This document shows, piece by piece, positions 1 to 6,748 of a DNA stretch of 64,000 nucleotides. The stretch is taken from NCBI GenBank assembly GCA_963797005.1, contig CAWCOF010000009.1, forward strand, positions 434,001-498,000, read 5' to 3'. Numbering within the stretch: the stretch's first letter is position 1; each line of letters opens with the position of its first letter. A program made the position numbers and the translations under genes. A model generated the notes under the pieces. The model was not told the DNA's origin, searched no databases, and was given only the letters and a program-made list of their open reading frames with translations. This DNA comes from AWTP1-13 sp963797005. Its GTDB lineage: Bacteria; Pseudomonadota; Alphaproteobacteria; Rhizobiales; Hyphomicrobiaceae.

Positions 1-1
1 G

Positions 2-100
2 GCGTGCAAGGGTCTCGTCTACAACCCGCTTTCCGACACCTGGTCGCTCGGCGCCGACACGGACGTGAACTACCTCGCCGCCGCCGCCAAGCCGGCCTGA
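2..100 (+). CDS. C-terminal end of an unidentified protein (partial)
   Basis: An open frame enters from the left edge and ends at TGA 98-100. Only 32 codons are inside the window, ending in the residues AAAAKPA. The codons are rich in G/C at the third position like the neighbouring genes, so I believe the frame is coding. Too little is present to name a family. It lies about 70 bp upstream of the SDR gene on the same strand and could be its operon partner. Confidence 0.5.
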   Translation, partial: ACKGLVYNPLSDTWSLGADTDVNYLAAAAKPA

Positions 101-169
101 TCTCCGCCGCTTTTACCCAATCTCGGTGCAGTCCTCGCCTTCCCACCCCAATTCTGGTCTCTGTCGCGC

Positions 170-898
170 ATGGCCGAGACCTGGCACACACGCGCCGCCA
201 TCGTCACTGGTGCCGCACGCGGCATCGGCGCCGGGATTGCGCGCCATCTTGCCGGCGATGGCTGGAGGATCGCCTGCGTCGATATCGATGGCGCGGCGGC
301 GGACGCAATCGCCGCCGAGATCGGCGGCGTCGCCATCCAGTGCGATGTCGGCAGCGAGCCGGACGTCGAGCGCCTCGTCACCGTCGCCCGCGCACGTCTC
401 GGCCGCATCGACGCCATCGTCTCCAATGCCGGCACGGCCAAGTTCGCACCGCTCGAGCAGACGACCTTGGCGGACTGGAACCAGGTCATCGCCACCAACC
501 TGACCGCCACCTTCCTGCTGGCCAAGGCCGCCGCTGGCGACCTCAGGCAGACGCGCGGCGCCATCGTCACAATCGCCTCGACGCGCGCGCACATGTCCGA
601 GCCCGGCACGCTCGCCTACGCGGCCAGCAAGGGCGGGCTGGTGGCGCTGACGCATGCGCTGGCGATCACGCTCGCCCCCGACGTGCGCGTCAACTGCGTG
701 TCGCCGGGCTGGATCGACACCGGGCGCCACGGGCCGCTCAAGGCGAGCGATCATGCGCAGCATCCCGCCGGTCGAGTGGGCCGCCCCGAGGATGTGGCCG
801 CGGCCGTCGCCTACCTGCTGTCGGACCAGGCCGGATTCGTCACCGGGGTCGAGCTGATCGTCGACGGCGGCATGACCCACAAGATGATCTATACTTGA
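170..898 (+). CDS. SDR family NAD(P)-dependent oxidoreductase
   Basis: A 242-residue classical short-chain dehydrogenase, full length for the family. The cofactor motif TGAARGIG is at residues 13-20, the structural NAG at 86-88, and the catalytic set is Ser137, Tyr150 and Lys154 (YAASK). The C-terminal half has PGWIDT and the usual VTGVELIVDGG ending. Such enzymes reduce or oxidise a carbonyl/alcohol group; the substrate cannot be read from sequence. It is followed after 62 bp by an FAD oxidoreductase and then a cupin gene on the same strand, suggesting a small catabolic operon. The ATG at 170 puts the Rossmann motif at the usual distance from the N-terminus. Confidence 0.93.
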   Translation: MAETWHTRAAIVTGAARGIGAGIARHLAGDGWRIACVDIDGAAADAIAAEIGGVAIQCDVGSEPDVERLVTVARARLGRIDAIVSNAGTAKFAPLEQTTLADWNQVIATNLTATFLLAKAAAGDLRQTRGAIVTIASTRAHMSEPGTLAYAASKGGLVALTHALAITLAPDVRVNCVSPGWIDTGRHGPLKASDHAQHPAGRVGRPEDVAAAVAYLLSDQAGFVTGVELIVDGGMTHKMIYT

Positions 899-960
899 GC
901 CCGATGCCGCGCTTGGGTCGCTGAAGGCCGAAGGCAGGCCGGCTCAGCACGGGCGAGACG

Positions 961-2064
961 ATGCGGGTTCTCATTTGTGGCGGCGGCATCATCGGCACTT
1001 CGATCGCCTATTTCCTGAGTTGCCGGGGCGTGAAGGCAACCGTCATCGAGCGGACGGGCATCGCCTGCGCGGCTTCCGGCAAGTCGGGCGGCTTTCTCGC
1101 GCTCGACTGGTGCGACCGCACACCGCTCGAGGCCTTGGCCCGGCGGAGCTTTGCTCTGCACGCGAGCCTGCCCGAGCGGATCGCCGGCGACTGGGGCTAT
1201 CGCCGCCTCACCACCTACGGCGGCGCCGTAGCCACGCGCGGCCGCCGCAACGCGCGCGACCTCGGCTGGCTCGGCGATGAGGTTGCCATCGGACAGCGGC
1301 TCGGCTCCACGGACACCACCGCCCAAGTGCATCCGGGCCAGCTCACCGGGGCCATGATGCGCGCCGCCCAAGCCCAGGGCGCCGAGCTCAGGGCGGGACG
1401 GGTCACGGACATCGTGCGCAGCAAGGATGCGACCCGTGTCGAAGGCGTCGAGATCGACGGCCAGCGCATCGAAGGCGATGCCGTGATCATCGCCATGGGG
1501 CCGTGGTCGGTGCTGGCGGCACGATGGCTGCCGCTGCCGCCGGTGTTCGGCCTGAAGGGCCACAGCCTCGTCTTCGAGACCGGAGACAGCGTGCCGGCGG
1601 ATGCCCTCTTTCTGGAGATGCAGGAGGCCGGGCACGGCTGGCATTCGCCCGAGGTGATCCCGCGCCCCGACGGCACGACCTGGGTGTGCGCGATCTCGAG
1701 CGAAAGCCCCGTGCCGCTCGATCCCGGCGACGTGGAGCCCGACCCCGGCGTGATCGAGCGCCTCGCCGCCATGTGCGCGCGCATCGCGCCCGTATTCGCC
1801 TCGTCCAAGGTCCTGGCGAGCCAGGCCTGCCACCGGCCCGTGACCCAGGATGGCCTGCCCCTGATCGGCGCGATCCCCGGTCTCGCGGGCGCCTACGTGG
1901 CTACAGGCCACAGCGTCTGGGGCATCCTAAACGCGCCCGCCACCGGCGAAGCGATGGCTGAGTTGATCGTCGACGGCGCATCGCGCGCGGTCGATCTGGC
2001 ACCTTTCGACCCGGCGCGCCTGCCGCCGCTCGATCCCAAGCGGCTTGCGCTTACCGAGGAATGA
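961..2064 (+). CDS. FAD-dependent oxidoreductase, DAO (D-amino acid oxidase-like) family
   Basis: A 367-residue flavoprotein. The N-terminal dinucleotide-binding motif is GGGIIG at residues 7-12, followed by a beta strand ending in the acidic Glu that binds the FAD ribose (VIERTG). The C-terminus has the family signature around GHSVWGILNAPATG. Members oxidise amines or amino acids such as glycine, sarcosine or D-amino acids; the substrate is unknown here. The covalent-flavin Cys of sarcosine oxidases is absent, so the FAD is probably held non-covalently. The gene lies between an SDR and a cupin gene on the same strand, and may act with them on one small metabolite. Confidence 0.88.
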   Translation: MRVLICGGGIIGTSIAYFLSCRGVKATVIERTGIACAASGKSGGFLALDWCDRTPLEALARRSFALHASLPERIAGDWGYRRLTTYGGAVATRGRRNARDLGWLGDEVAIGQRLGSTDTTAQVHPGQLTGAMMRAAQAQGAELRAGRVTDIVRSKDATRVEGVEIDGQRIEGDAVIIAMGPWSVLAARWLPLPPVFGLKGHSLVFETGDSVPADALFLEMQEAGHGWHSPEVIPRPDGTTWVCAISSESPVPLDPGDVEPDPGVIERLAAMCARIAPVFASSKVLASQACHRPVTQDGLPLIGAIPGLAGAYVATGHSVWGILNAPATGEAMAELIVDGASRAVDLAPFDPARLPPLDPKRLALTEE

Positions 2065-2098
2065 GCGCTCCTGACGTAAAATCGCGGACGAGGACTGC

Positions 2099-2606
2099 AT
2101 GCCGGAAGCTCTGTGGCTCAAAGCCAACGGGTGGATGCCCAACAACCCGCATCTGCCGGTGCTGCTCTACCGCGGCGCGGTCCCGACGGCCGGCCCCGAT
2201 CCCGCCGCCAACTTCGAGGCCCTGTTCGAGCGCAACGGCTGGCCGCCGGCGTGGCGCAACGGCGTCTATCCCTTCCACCACTACCATTCCACCGCGCACG
2301 AGGTGCTGGGCTTCGCGGCCGGGCACGCCCAACTGATCCTCGGCGGGCCGGGCGGCCAGGACGTGGAGGTCCGCGCGGGCGATGTGGCGCTTCTGCCGGC
2401 GGGCACCGGACATTTCCGCAAAGAGGCGAGCCGCGACTTCCTCGTGGTCGGCGGCTACCCGCCGGATCAGAGCGCCGATCTGCTGCGTGATGCGGCAACG
2501 GCCCAGCAGCTCGCGCGCATCGCTAGCCTGCCGTTCCCCGCCACCGATCCCGTCGAGGGTGCAAACGGCGGCTCGCGCGCATTGGCGGCGTCCCGGCCCG
2601 GGATAG
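2099..2606 (+). CDS. YjlB-like cupin domain protein, C-terminus disrupted
   Basis: The first 160 or so residues match a small cupin family. There is an N-terminal NNPHLPVLLYRG block, the metal-ligand stretch FHHYHSTAHEVLG around residues 58-70 and LPAGTGH around residues 100-106. The single beta barrel is complete. Family members normally stop just after a DPV-G-x-G-PL...W tail. Here the frame changes after GANG near position 2575; the +1 frame then reads through a Trp and stops at TAG 2604-2606. Unshifted, the frame would run to 2806, antisense to the DUF6471 gene, which is unlikely. Probably a one-base indel. The function (possibly sugar or metabolite binding) is not assignable. Confidence 0.7.
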
Positions 2607-2649
2607 CCGCCGCCGACCGCCAGAACCTTCAAGAAGCGCCCGGTGGCGA

Positions 2650-2886
2650 TCAGAGATCCTCGACCCGCACCTTGGGACAGCCGATCGCCTTGAGCGTTGC
2701 GACCAGAAAGACGGCGGAGAACGTGCCGCGACTGATCTTGTTGGCGACGGATGCCTTCGTTTCCGGCAGACCCAGCTTGGACAATCTCTCGGCGAGATCG
2801 TCATAGGTAACGTCCGCGCGCTTCAGCTCAGCCTTGATGAACCGCTTGGTTCGCTCGGCCCATTGCTCTTCGCTGTCTCCGGACAT
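2650..2886 (-). CDS. DUF6471 family small helix-turn-helix-like protein
   Basis: A 78-residue protein starting at ATG 2886 (a GTG at 2895 would add three residues). The pattern TYDDLAERLSKLG followed by SVANKISRGTF and AVFLVATLKAIG is that of the DUF6471 family, small proteins with a predicted helix-turn-helix like phage and antitoxin regulators. Function is not established. It lies 53 bp downstream of a GcrA-like gene on the same strand, so the two may be co-transcribed. Confidence 0.75.
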   Translation of the reverse strand: MSGDSEEQWAERTKRFIKAELKRADVTYDDLAERLSKLGLPETKASVANKISRGTFSAVFLVATLKAIGCPKVRVEDL

Positions 2887-2939
2887 GTCCCCCACTCAAA
2901 ATGGCGAACCGGCGTTGCCGAGATCAGCCTGCAGCCAGG

Positions 2940-3191
2940 CTAAGCGGCGGGGCGGTAGGGCCGGTATTCGCGAGGACGCGAGGGCTGAAAGGCCCGCCCC
3001 ATGTGAAATTCACAATAGGGTCGCCCTGCCACCCTTGGCTTCCCACAGAAGTAGAACTCCTTCTGGCGCGGATCGCCATAAGGCCACCGGCACTCGTTGC
3101 GCTTCAACGCTTCGAGCGTCCTGCGATCCTTGGCTGGGATCTCCAGGTCGCCGCCCTTGACCGGCAGCGGCTTACTCTCAATTTTGATCAT
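2940..3191 (-). CDS. GcrA-like cell-cycle regulator fragment or short paralogue
   Basis: An 83-residue protein starting at ATG 3191. Its core, NECRWPYGDP...FYFCGKP...RPYCEFHMGRAFQP, matches the conserved C-terminal Cys/His segment of alphaproteobacterial GcrA, with three Cys and one His in a zinc-knuckle-like arrangement. GcrA proper is about 170 residues, with an N-terminal DNA-binding helix-turn-helix that acts with CcrM methylation and RNA polymerase. That half is missing here. This may be a stand-alone paralogue that binds the polymerase sigma region without binding DNA, or a relic. The clean start and good codon use favour a real small gene. Confidence 0.75.
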   Translation of the reverse strand: MIKIESKPLPVKGGDLEIPAKDRRTLEALKRNECRWPYGDPRQKEFYFCGKPRVAGRPYCEFHMGRAFQPSRPREYRPYRPAA

Positions 3192-3194
3192 GAT

Positions 3195-3210
3195 TTATCA
3201 TATCCGATAA
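3195..3210. promoter_or_regulatory. Possible operator palindrome upstream of the GcrA-like gene
   Basis: Inverted repeat TTATC-6 nt-GATAA in a locally A/T-rich patch, ending 4 bp upstream of the ATG at 3191. The arms are only 5 bp, so this could be chance. It stands out because the surroundings are strongly G/C-rich. Confidence 0.3.
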
Positions 3211-3284
3211 TTTCACCGGCTGCAACAACAGCAGGAAATGGTTTCACTTTCGACAATGGACGCCTCGCCGCCCAGCGGCGACGC

Positions 3285-3362
3285 TCACGCCTTGCTCTTT
3301 TCGGTCATATCGGCGACCGCCGGCATCGTCTCGTTGGAGAGCGGCAGGCCGATGGGCTCGGC
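3285..3362 (-). pseudogene. C-terminal remnant of an unidentified gene
   Basis: About 25 codons ending at TGA 3285-3287 read as AEPIGLPLSNETMPAVADM and a Lys-rich end. The third codon positions are consistently G or C. The frame continues upstream only into sequence that codes convincingly on the other strand for an alcohol dehydrogenase piece. I read it as the tail of a gene whose front part was lost at a breakpoint near 3360. The family is not recognised. Confidence 0.4.
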
Positions 3363-3689
3363 GCGCTCCTTTCGCTCGACGCGTCGTCCTCGCCGACGGC
3401 GCGGCGGCAGGCGGTCAAATGCCTGCGCACCTGGGGCAAGGCCTGCTTCGTGGGCGAGGGCAACGACGTGACGCTCGACGTCAGCGCCGACGTGCTGCGC
3501 CGCCAGATCACCCTCATCGGCTCGTGGACCTTCTCGACCGTCGGCCAGGCGGAATGCGCGCGCTTCATCGCCGACCGCGGCATCGACGTCGACCGCCTGT
3601 TCACCGACCGCTGGAAGCTCGAGCAGGCCGCCGAGGCCTACAAGGTCTTCGACGCCCAGCAGAGCGGCAAAGGCGTGTTCTTGATGTGA
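3363..3689 (+). pseudogene. C-terminal fragment of a zinc-type alcohol dehydrogenase
   Basis: The last 108 or so residues resemble the C-terminal part of medium-chain, zinc-binding alcohol/sorbitol/threonine dehydrogenases: LDASSSPTARRQAV, then TWGKACFVGEG, the core ITLIGSWTF and the terminal region around LEQAAEAYKVFDAQQSGKGVF. The whole catalytic domain and the GxGxxG of the cofactor domain (roughly 230 residues) are missing. Sequence upstream of about 3360 does not continue the protein and codes in reverse for another truncated gene. An in-frame start exists far upstream but covers the GcrA-like gene antisense and is not credible. Probably non-functional. Confidence 0.75.
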
Positions 3690-3745
3690 CGCTGCACGCC
3701 TCTGGCTGCGCGGAGCGCCAACCGTGCGACAGGCGCGGCGCGGTT

Positions 3746-3875
3746 CCCCTCCCGTCGTGTCAAAGACACGCCTTCGGCATGATGACGGGGAGGGGTTAGG
3801 GGTGGGGTGAATCCAAACGAGCATCCGAGCCAGGTTACCCCCACCCCCATCCCCTCCCCGCAAGGGGGAGGGGAG
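3746..3875. repeat. Intergenic palindromic repeat, family A, copy 1
   Basis: Begins with C-rich CCCCTCCCG, continues through GGGGAGGGGTTAGGGG and GGGTGAAT, and closes with the mirrored ACCCCCACCCCCATCCCC and GGGGGAGGGG. The same arrangement recurs at 11619-11721 and 46423-46551. It fills the space between the dehydrogenase remnant and the DUF4166 gene. Confidence 0.85.
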
Positions 3876-3916
3876 GCGCATGCGGCCCACGCGCTGCTCC
3901 CGTTTGAACACGCGTA

Positions 3917-4464
3917 TCATGGCGCGCCATCATCAGCCTTCTCCAGCCAACCTGAATAGCGCACCAGCAGCCCGATGAGCGGCAGCGTGGCCTCGACCTC
4001 GAACTGGTAGCGGCCGTCGCGCTCGCTCTCCAACGTGCGCACGGCCGGATGCAGCGGGCGCGGCAGCGGCACGCCGAGGAACCGCACGCCCGCGAGAATC
4101 AGCGCAAGGCCGTCGGGCGACACATCGAGCGCGAAGACGAGCGAACTCGGCCCCACGCGCTCGAACAGCCAGCCGCCCTGCTCGTACTGCAGGGACCGGA
4201 AACACCCTCTCGCCGAACGCGCGCGTCCAGATCTCGCGCATGCCCGTCCGGCGTGAACGGACACGGAGAGCGGCTGGTCGCGCCCGGCCGCGGGGAAGCG
4301 AGAAGCATCGTCGCCATCGCCCGCGCCACCAAGGATGGGCCGCGCTCGACGTCGGCGCGCCCCTCCCACGTGGCCGGTGCCGTCAGATCGTGCAGCTCGC
4401 GCACGCGCGGCGGCAGCATGTCGAACTTGGGGCCGAGCAGGCGGCGGTAGAGCGGTACGGTCAT
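3917..4464 (-). pseudogene. DUF4166 family protein, multiply frameshifted
   Basis: The start ATG 4462-4464 overlaps the stop of the upstream saccharopine-dehydrogenase-like gene (ATGA). The N-terminal part YRRLLGPKFDMLPPRVRELH and GRADVERG, and the C-terminal part GWLFERVGPSSLVFALDV, RFLGVPLPRPL and GLLVRYSGWLE, are typical of DUF4166, which often accompanies or is fused to such reductases. The middle (about 4170-4310) can only be followed by changing frame several times: one frame gives AAGRDQPLSVS, another FTPDG, a third REIWTRAFGERVF. Either a decayed gene or several uncorrected sequencing indels. Function unknown. Confidence 0.65.
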
Positions 4465-5567
4465 GCGAGGTCCGCCCGGATGTCCAGGTCGGCGACCTCG
4501 GCGAGGAACTCGGCCAGCGTAAAGAGGCCGAGACACGGCATGGCACCGCGCGCGGCGAGCGTGCCGGCCAGCAGGCGCTTCGCCAGGATCACCGAGGGGA
4601 TGGCGGGAATGTAAGGCCCATGGCTCTTGCCCGCGACCAGGGACCAGACGAGGCACTTGGGGCTCCCGCGCCCGTCGCTGCCCTCCAGCGTCACGGTCAT
4701 GCCGCCCGTCTCCGAGCACAGGAACCGCGAGGCGCGCTTTGCCGCCAGCAGCGGCCGCGCCAGCGCTGTCGGGTTCCGGACCAGGCCGGCACGCACCAGC
4801 CACGACAGCCCCCACAGGGCGAGATGGAAAGCGGATACCTCGAGGGCGGCGTACACTTCGACCGATCGTAGGCCGGCATAGCGCCGCGGGAATAGGTCGA
4901 GATCGGGCACGTCGACGAGCCCCACCCAGCGCGAGCCCAATCCGGGCATGGCGACACGACGCAGACCCTGCCAGCCGTAGCCGGTAACCGTGGCATTCCC
5001 TTTCGGCAGCGCAATCGGCCGCCCGACCGTGCCGAGGATCGACTGCGTGGTGGCCAGGCCCGGATCGAAGCTGTTGGCCGGCGCGATGACAGTCGTCACC
5101 GACGAGAGCGTGGCGAACGTCGGTGCGTACGCGTCGACAACGGCGGCGGCGAGCGCCGGCACCGTGCTCGCGCCGCCGACGACCAGCACGCCCGCGCTCT
5201 CGGCAGCCCCGTTCAGCGCCGAGATGCCGGTGACGAAGGCGCGCGCGTCGGCAAGGTCGATGTAGTGCACGCCGGCCTCGATCGCCGCTCGCGCCACGCC
5301 GTAGCCCTGCGTCTGGTAGGGGCCCGAGGCGTTGATGAGCACGTCGGGCGCAATCGCTGCAAGGTCACCGGCCCGCAGCCGCGCGGCATCGAGCCGGACG
5401 GATGTGACCTTGGCGCGCGCGGTCTTCGCCAGCAGAGCCGCGTGCGCCTCGGCGGCCTCCAGCGAGCGTCCCGCCAGGACAAGCTCGATCCCGCCCTCGC
5501 CCGCCAGCCGCTCGGCGGCGCGCGCCCCGAAGGTGCCATAGCCGCCGAGTACGAGGATACGACCCAC
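4461..5567 (-). CDS. Saccharopine dehydrogenase-like NAD(P)-binding oxidoreductase
   Basis: A 368-residue protein starting at a GTG. The dinucleotide motif LVLGGYGTFGAR lies immediately at the N-terminus, as in this family of saccharopine reductase-like and trans-acting enoyl reductase-like proteins. LINASGPYQTQG around residue 90 and VHYIDLADA are further family signatures. Longer upstream starts would overlap the alpha/beta hydrolase gene and are rejected. The stop overlaps the start of the DUF4166 gene, indicating translational coupling, and the hydrolase lies just upstream on the same strand. The substrate is unknown; family members act on lipid or amino-acid derivatives. Confidence 0.85.
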   Translation of the reverse strand: MGRILVLGGYGTFGARAAERLAGEGGIELVLAGRSLEAAEAHAALLAKTARAKVTSVRLDAARLRAGDLAAIAPDVLINASGPYQTQGYGVARAAIEAGVHYIDLADARAFVTGISALNGAAESAGVLVVGGASTVPALAAAVVDAYAPTFATLSSVTTVIAPANSFDPGLATTQSILGTVGRPIALPKGNATVTGYGWQGLRRVAMPGLGSRWVGLVDVPDLDLFPRRYAGLRSVEVYAALEVSAFHLALWGLSWLVRAGLVRNPTALARPLLAAKRASRFLCSETGGMTVTLEGSDGRGSPKCLVWSLVAGKSHGPYIPAIPSVILAKRLLAGTLAARGAMPCLGLFTLAEFLAEVADLDIRADLA

Positions 5568-5587
5568 AGGAGGTGCGGTCGCGCGCG

Positions 5588-6382
5588 CTACTTCGCCGAC
5601 ACCTTGTCGAGGAACGCCAGCACGTGGCGGTGGAAGGCCGGCGGGTCCTCGGCGCACAGCATGTGCGACACGCCCGGCATGACGATCAGCTCCGAGCCCT
5701 TGATGGCGCGATGGATCGCCTCGGCCGCGGCCGGCGGCGTGGCGGCGTCCTCGGCGCCGACGATCACGCAGGTCGGCACCGTGATCGCCTTGAGGCGATC
5801 GGTGACGTTGAGGGTGCGGATGGCACCGCCCCAGCCGATGAAGCCCTCGGGCGGCGTCGCCTCGATCATCTTGGAGAGGCGCCCCGTCAATGCCGGCTTG
5901 CTCTTGTTGGCCTCGGCCAGCCAGCGCTGGATGGAGCCCGCCGTCTGCGAGGCCATGCCTTTCTCGCGCGCGCCCTTGATGCGCTCGTCCCACATGGCAG
6001 CACCCTCGGGCGGCACGCGGCTGCTCGTCGACACCAGGATCAGCTCGTAGACGCGCTCAGGGTTCAGCAGCCCGATGTACTGCCCGACCATGCCGCCCAT
6101 CGACAGGCCGAGATAGTGCGCGCGATCGATTTTGAGGTGGTCCATCAGCCCGATCGTGTCGGCGGTCAGCGTCTCGAAATTGTAGGGACCCTTGGGCGCA
6201 TCGGTCTGCCCGTGCCCGCGCGCGTCGAACCGCACCACCCGGTAGCGCGGCGTCAGCGCCGCGGTCAGCTCGTCCCAGATCGACAAGTTGGTGGCCAGCG
6301 GATGGTGCAGCACGATCGGCGGCGCGCTCTCGCTCCCCGTCACCTCGTAGTTCATGCGAATGCCGTTGATGGTCGCCTGCAT
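5588..6382 (-). CDS. Alpha/beta hydrolase, 3-oxoadipate enol-lactonase-like
   Basis: A 264-residue alpha/beta hydrolase. The nucleophile elbow GLSMGG has Ser94, the acid is probably the Asp in VGAEDAATP, and the base is the His in VSHMLCAEDP. FDARGHGQTD is the usual oxyanion/loop region. It resembles PcaD-type lactonases, but no other beta-ketoadipate genes are nearby, so the substrate is open. AAGGAGG lies about 6 bp before the ATG, a strong ribosome-binding site. It heads a same-strand run with the saccharopine-dehydrogenase-like and DUF4166 genes. Confidence 0.9.
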   Translation of the reverse strand: MQATINGIRMNYEVTGSESAPPIVLHHPLATNLSIWDELTAALTPRYRVVRFDARGHGQTDAPKGPYNFETLTADTIGLMDHLKIDRAHYLGLSMGGMVGQYIGLLNPERVYELILVSTSSRVPPEGAAMWDERIKGAREKGMASQTAGSIQRWLAEANKSKPALTGRLSKMIEATPPEGFIGWGGAIRTLNVTDRLKAITVPTCVIVGAEDAATPPAAAEAIHRAIKGSELIVMPGVSHMLCAEDPPAFHRHVLAFLDKVSAK

Positions 6383-6427
6383 GTGTCGCCTCCTTGAGCG
6401 GGTGGAAGTCTCGGGAGAATGGCGCGG

Positions 6428-6643
6428 CTACAACAATATCTGCGGTCCGCGCTCCGTGGGGACTGCCTCCCCCTCGGCGACTCGCTCTTCGATCGCCAGC
6501 TCGATCGCCTCTTTGGCCATGGCAAGCGCCTCGGCCTCGGTTTCTCCCTCCGTCACCACCTCCGGCAGGGCCGGCACGTGCACGACAAACCCGCCTTCCT
6601 CGGCAGGCTCCAGGATCACGGTATAGGTGCGTGTAGCAGCCAA
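6428..6643 (-). CDS. Solitary HicB-family antitoxin-like protein
   Basis: A 71-residue protein with the HicB RNase-H-like fold pattern: YTVILEPAEEGGFVVHVPALP, then GETEAEALAMAKEAIELAIE. The start is probably TTG 6643, since upstream codons read into low-quality sequence; an in-frame GTG at 6661 is the alternative. HicB proteins normally neutralise the HicA mRNA interferase. No HicA with its GSH motif is visible on either side, so this is an orphan. The C-terminal DNA-binding domain of longer HicB proteins is absent. Confidence 0.8.
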   Translation of the reverse strand: MAATRTYTVILEPAEEGGFVVHVPALPEVVTEGETEAEALAMAKEAIELAIEERVAEGEAVPTERGPQILL

Positions 6644-6748
6644 GCCAGATCTCTTTCTCACCCGCAGCACCCTACCCGGCCGCGAAGGGGGAGGGCATTT
6701 GCGAAGCCCCACACTAGCACGGGCGACGGTTCACGACGAGACGTCCGA

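Noticed and set aside
2901..3362. Plus-strand N-terminal extension of the dehydrogenase fragment
   Set aside because: It runs antisense over the GcrA-like gene and shows no dehydrogenase features; the resemblance begins only near 3363.
3746..3875. Family A repeat as a Rho-independent terminator
   Set aside because: There is no T-run after the hairpins, and the same sequence recurs within operons, so a repeat element fits better.
4461..5993. A 510-codon minus-strand frame starting at 5993
   Set aside because: Only the part below 5567 looks like a saccharopine dehydrogenase; the rest overlaps the alpha/beta hydrolase in another frame and lacks protein character.
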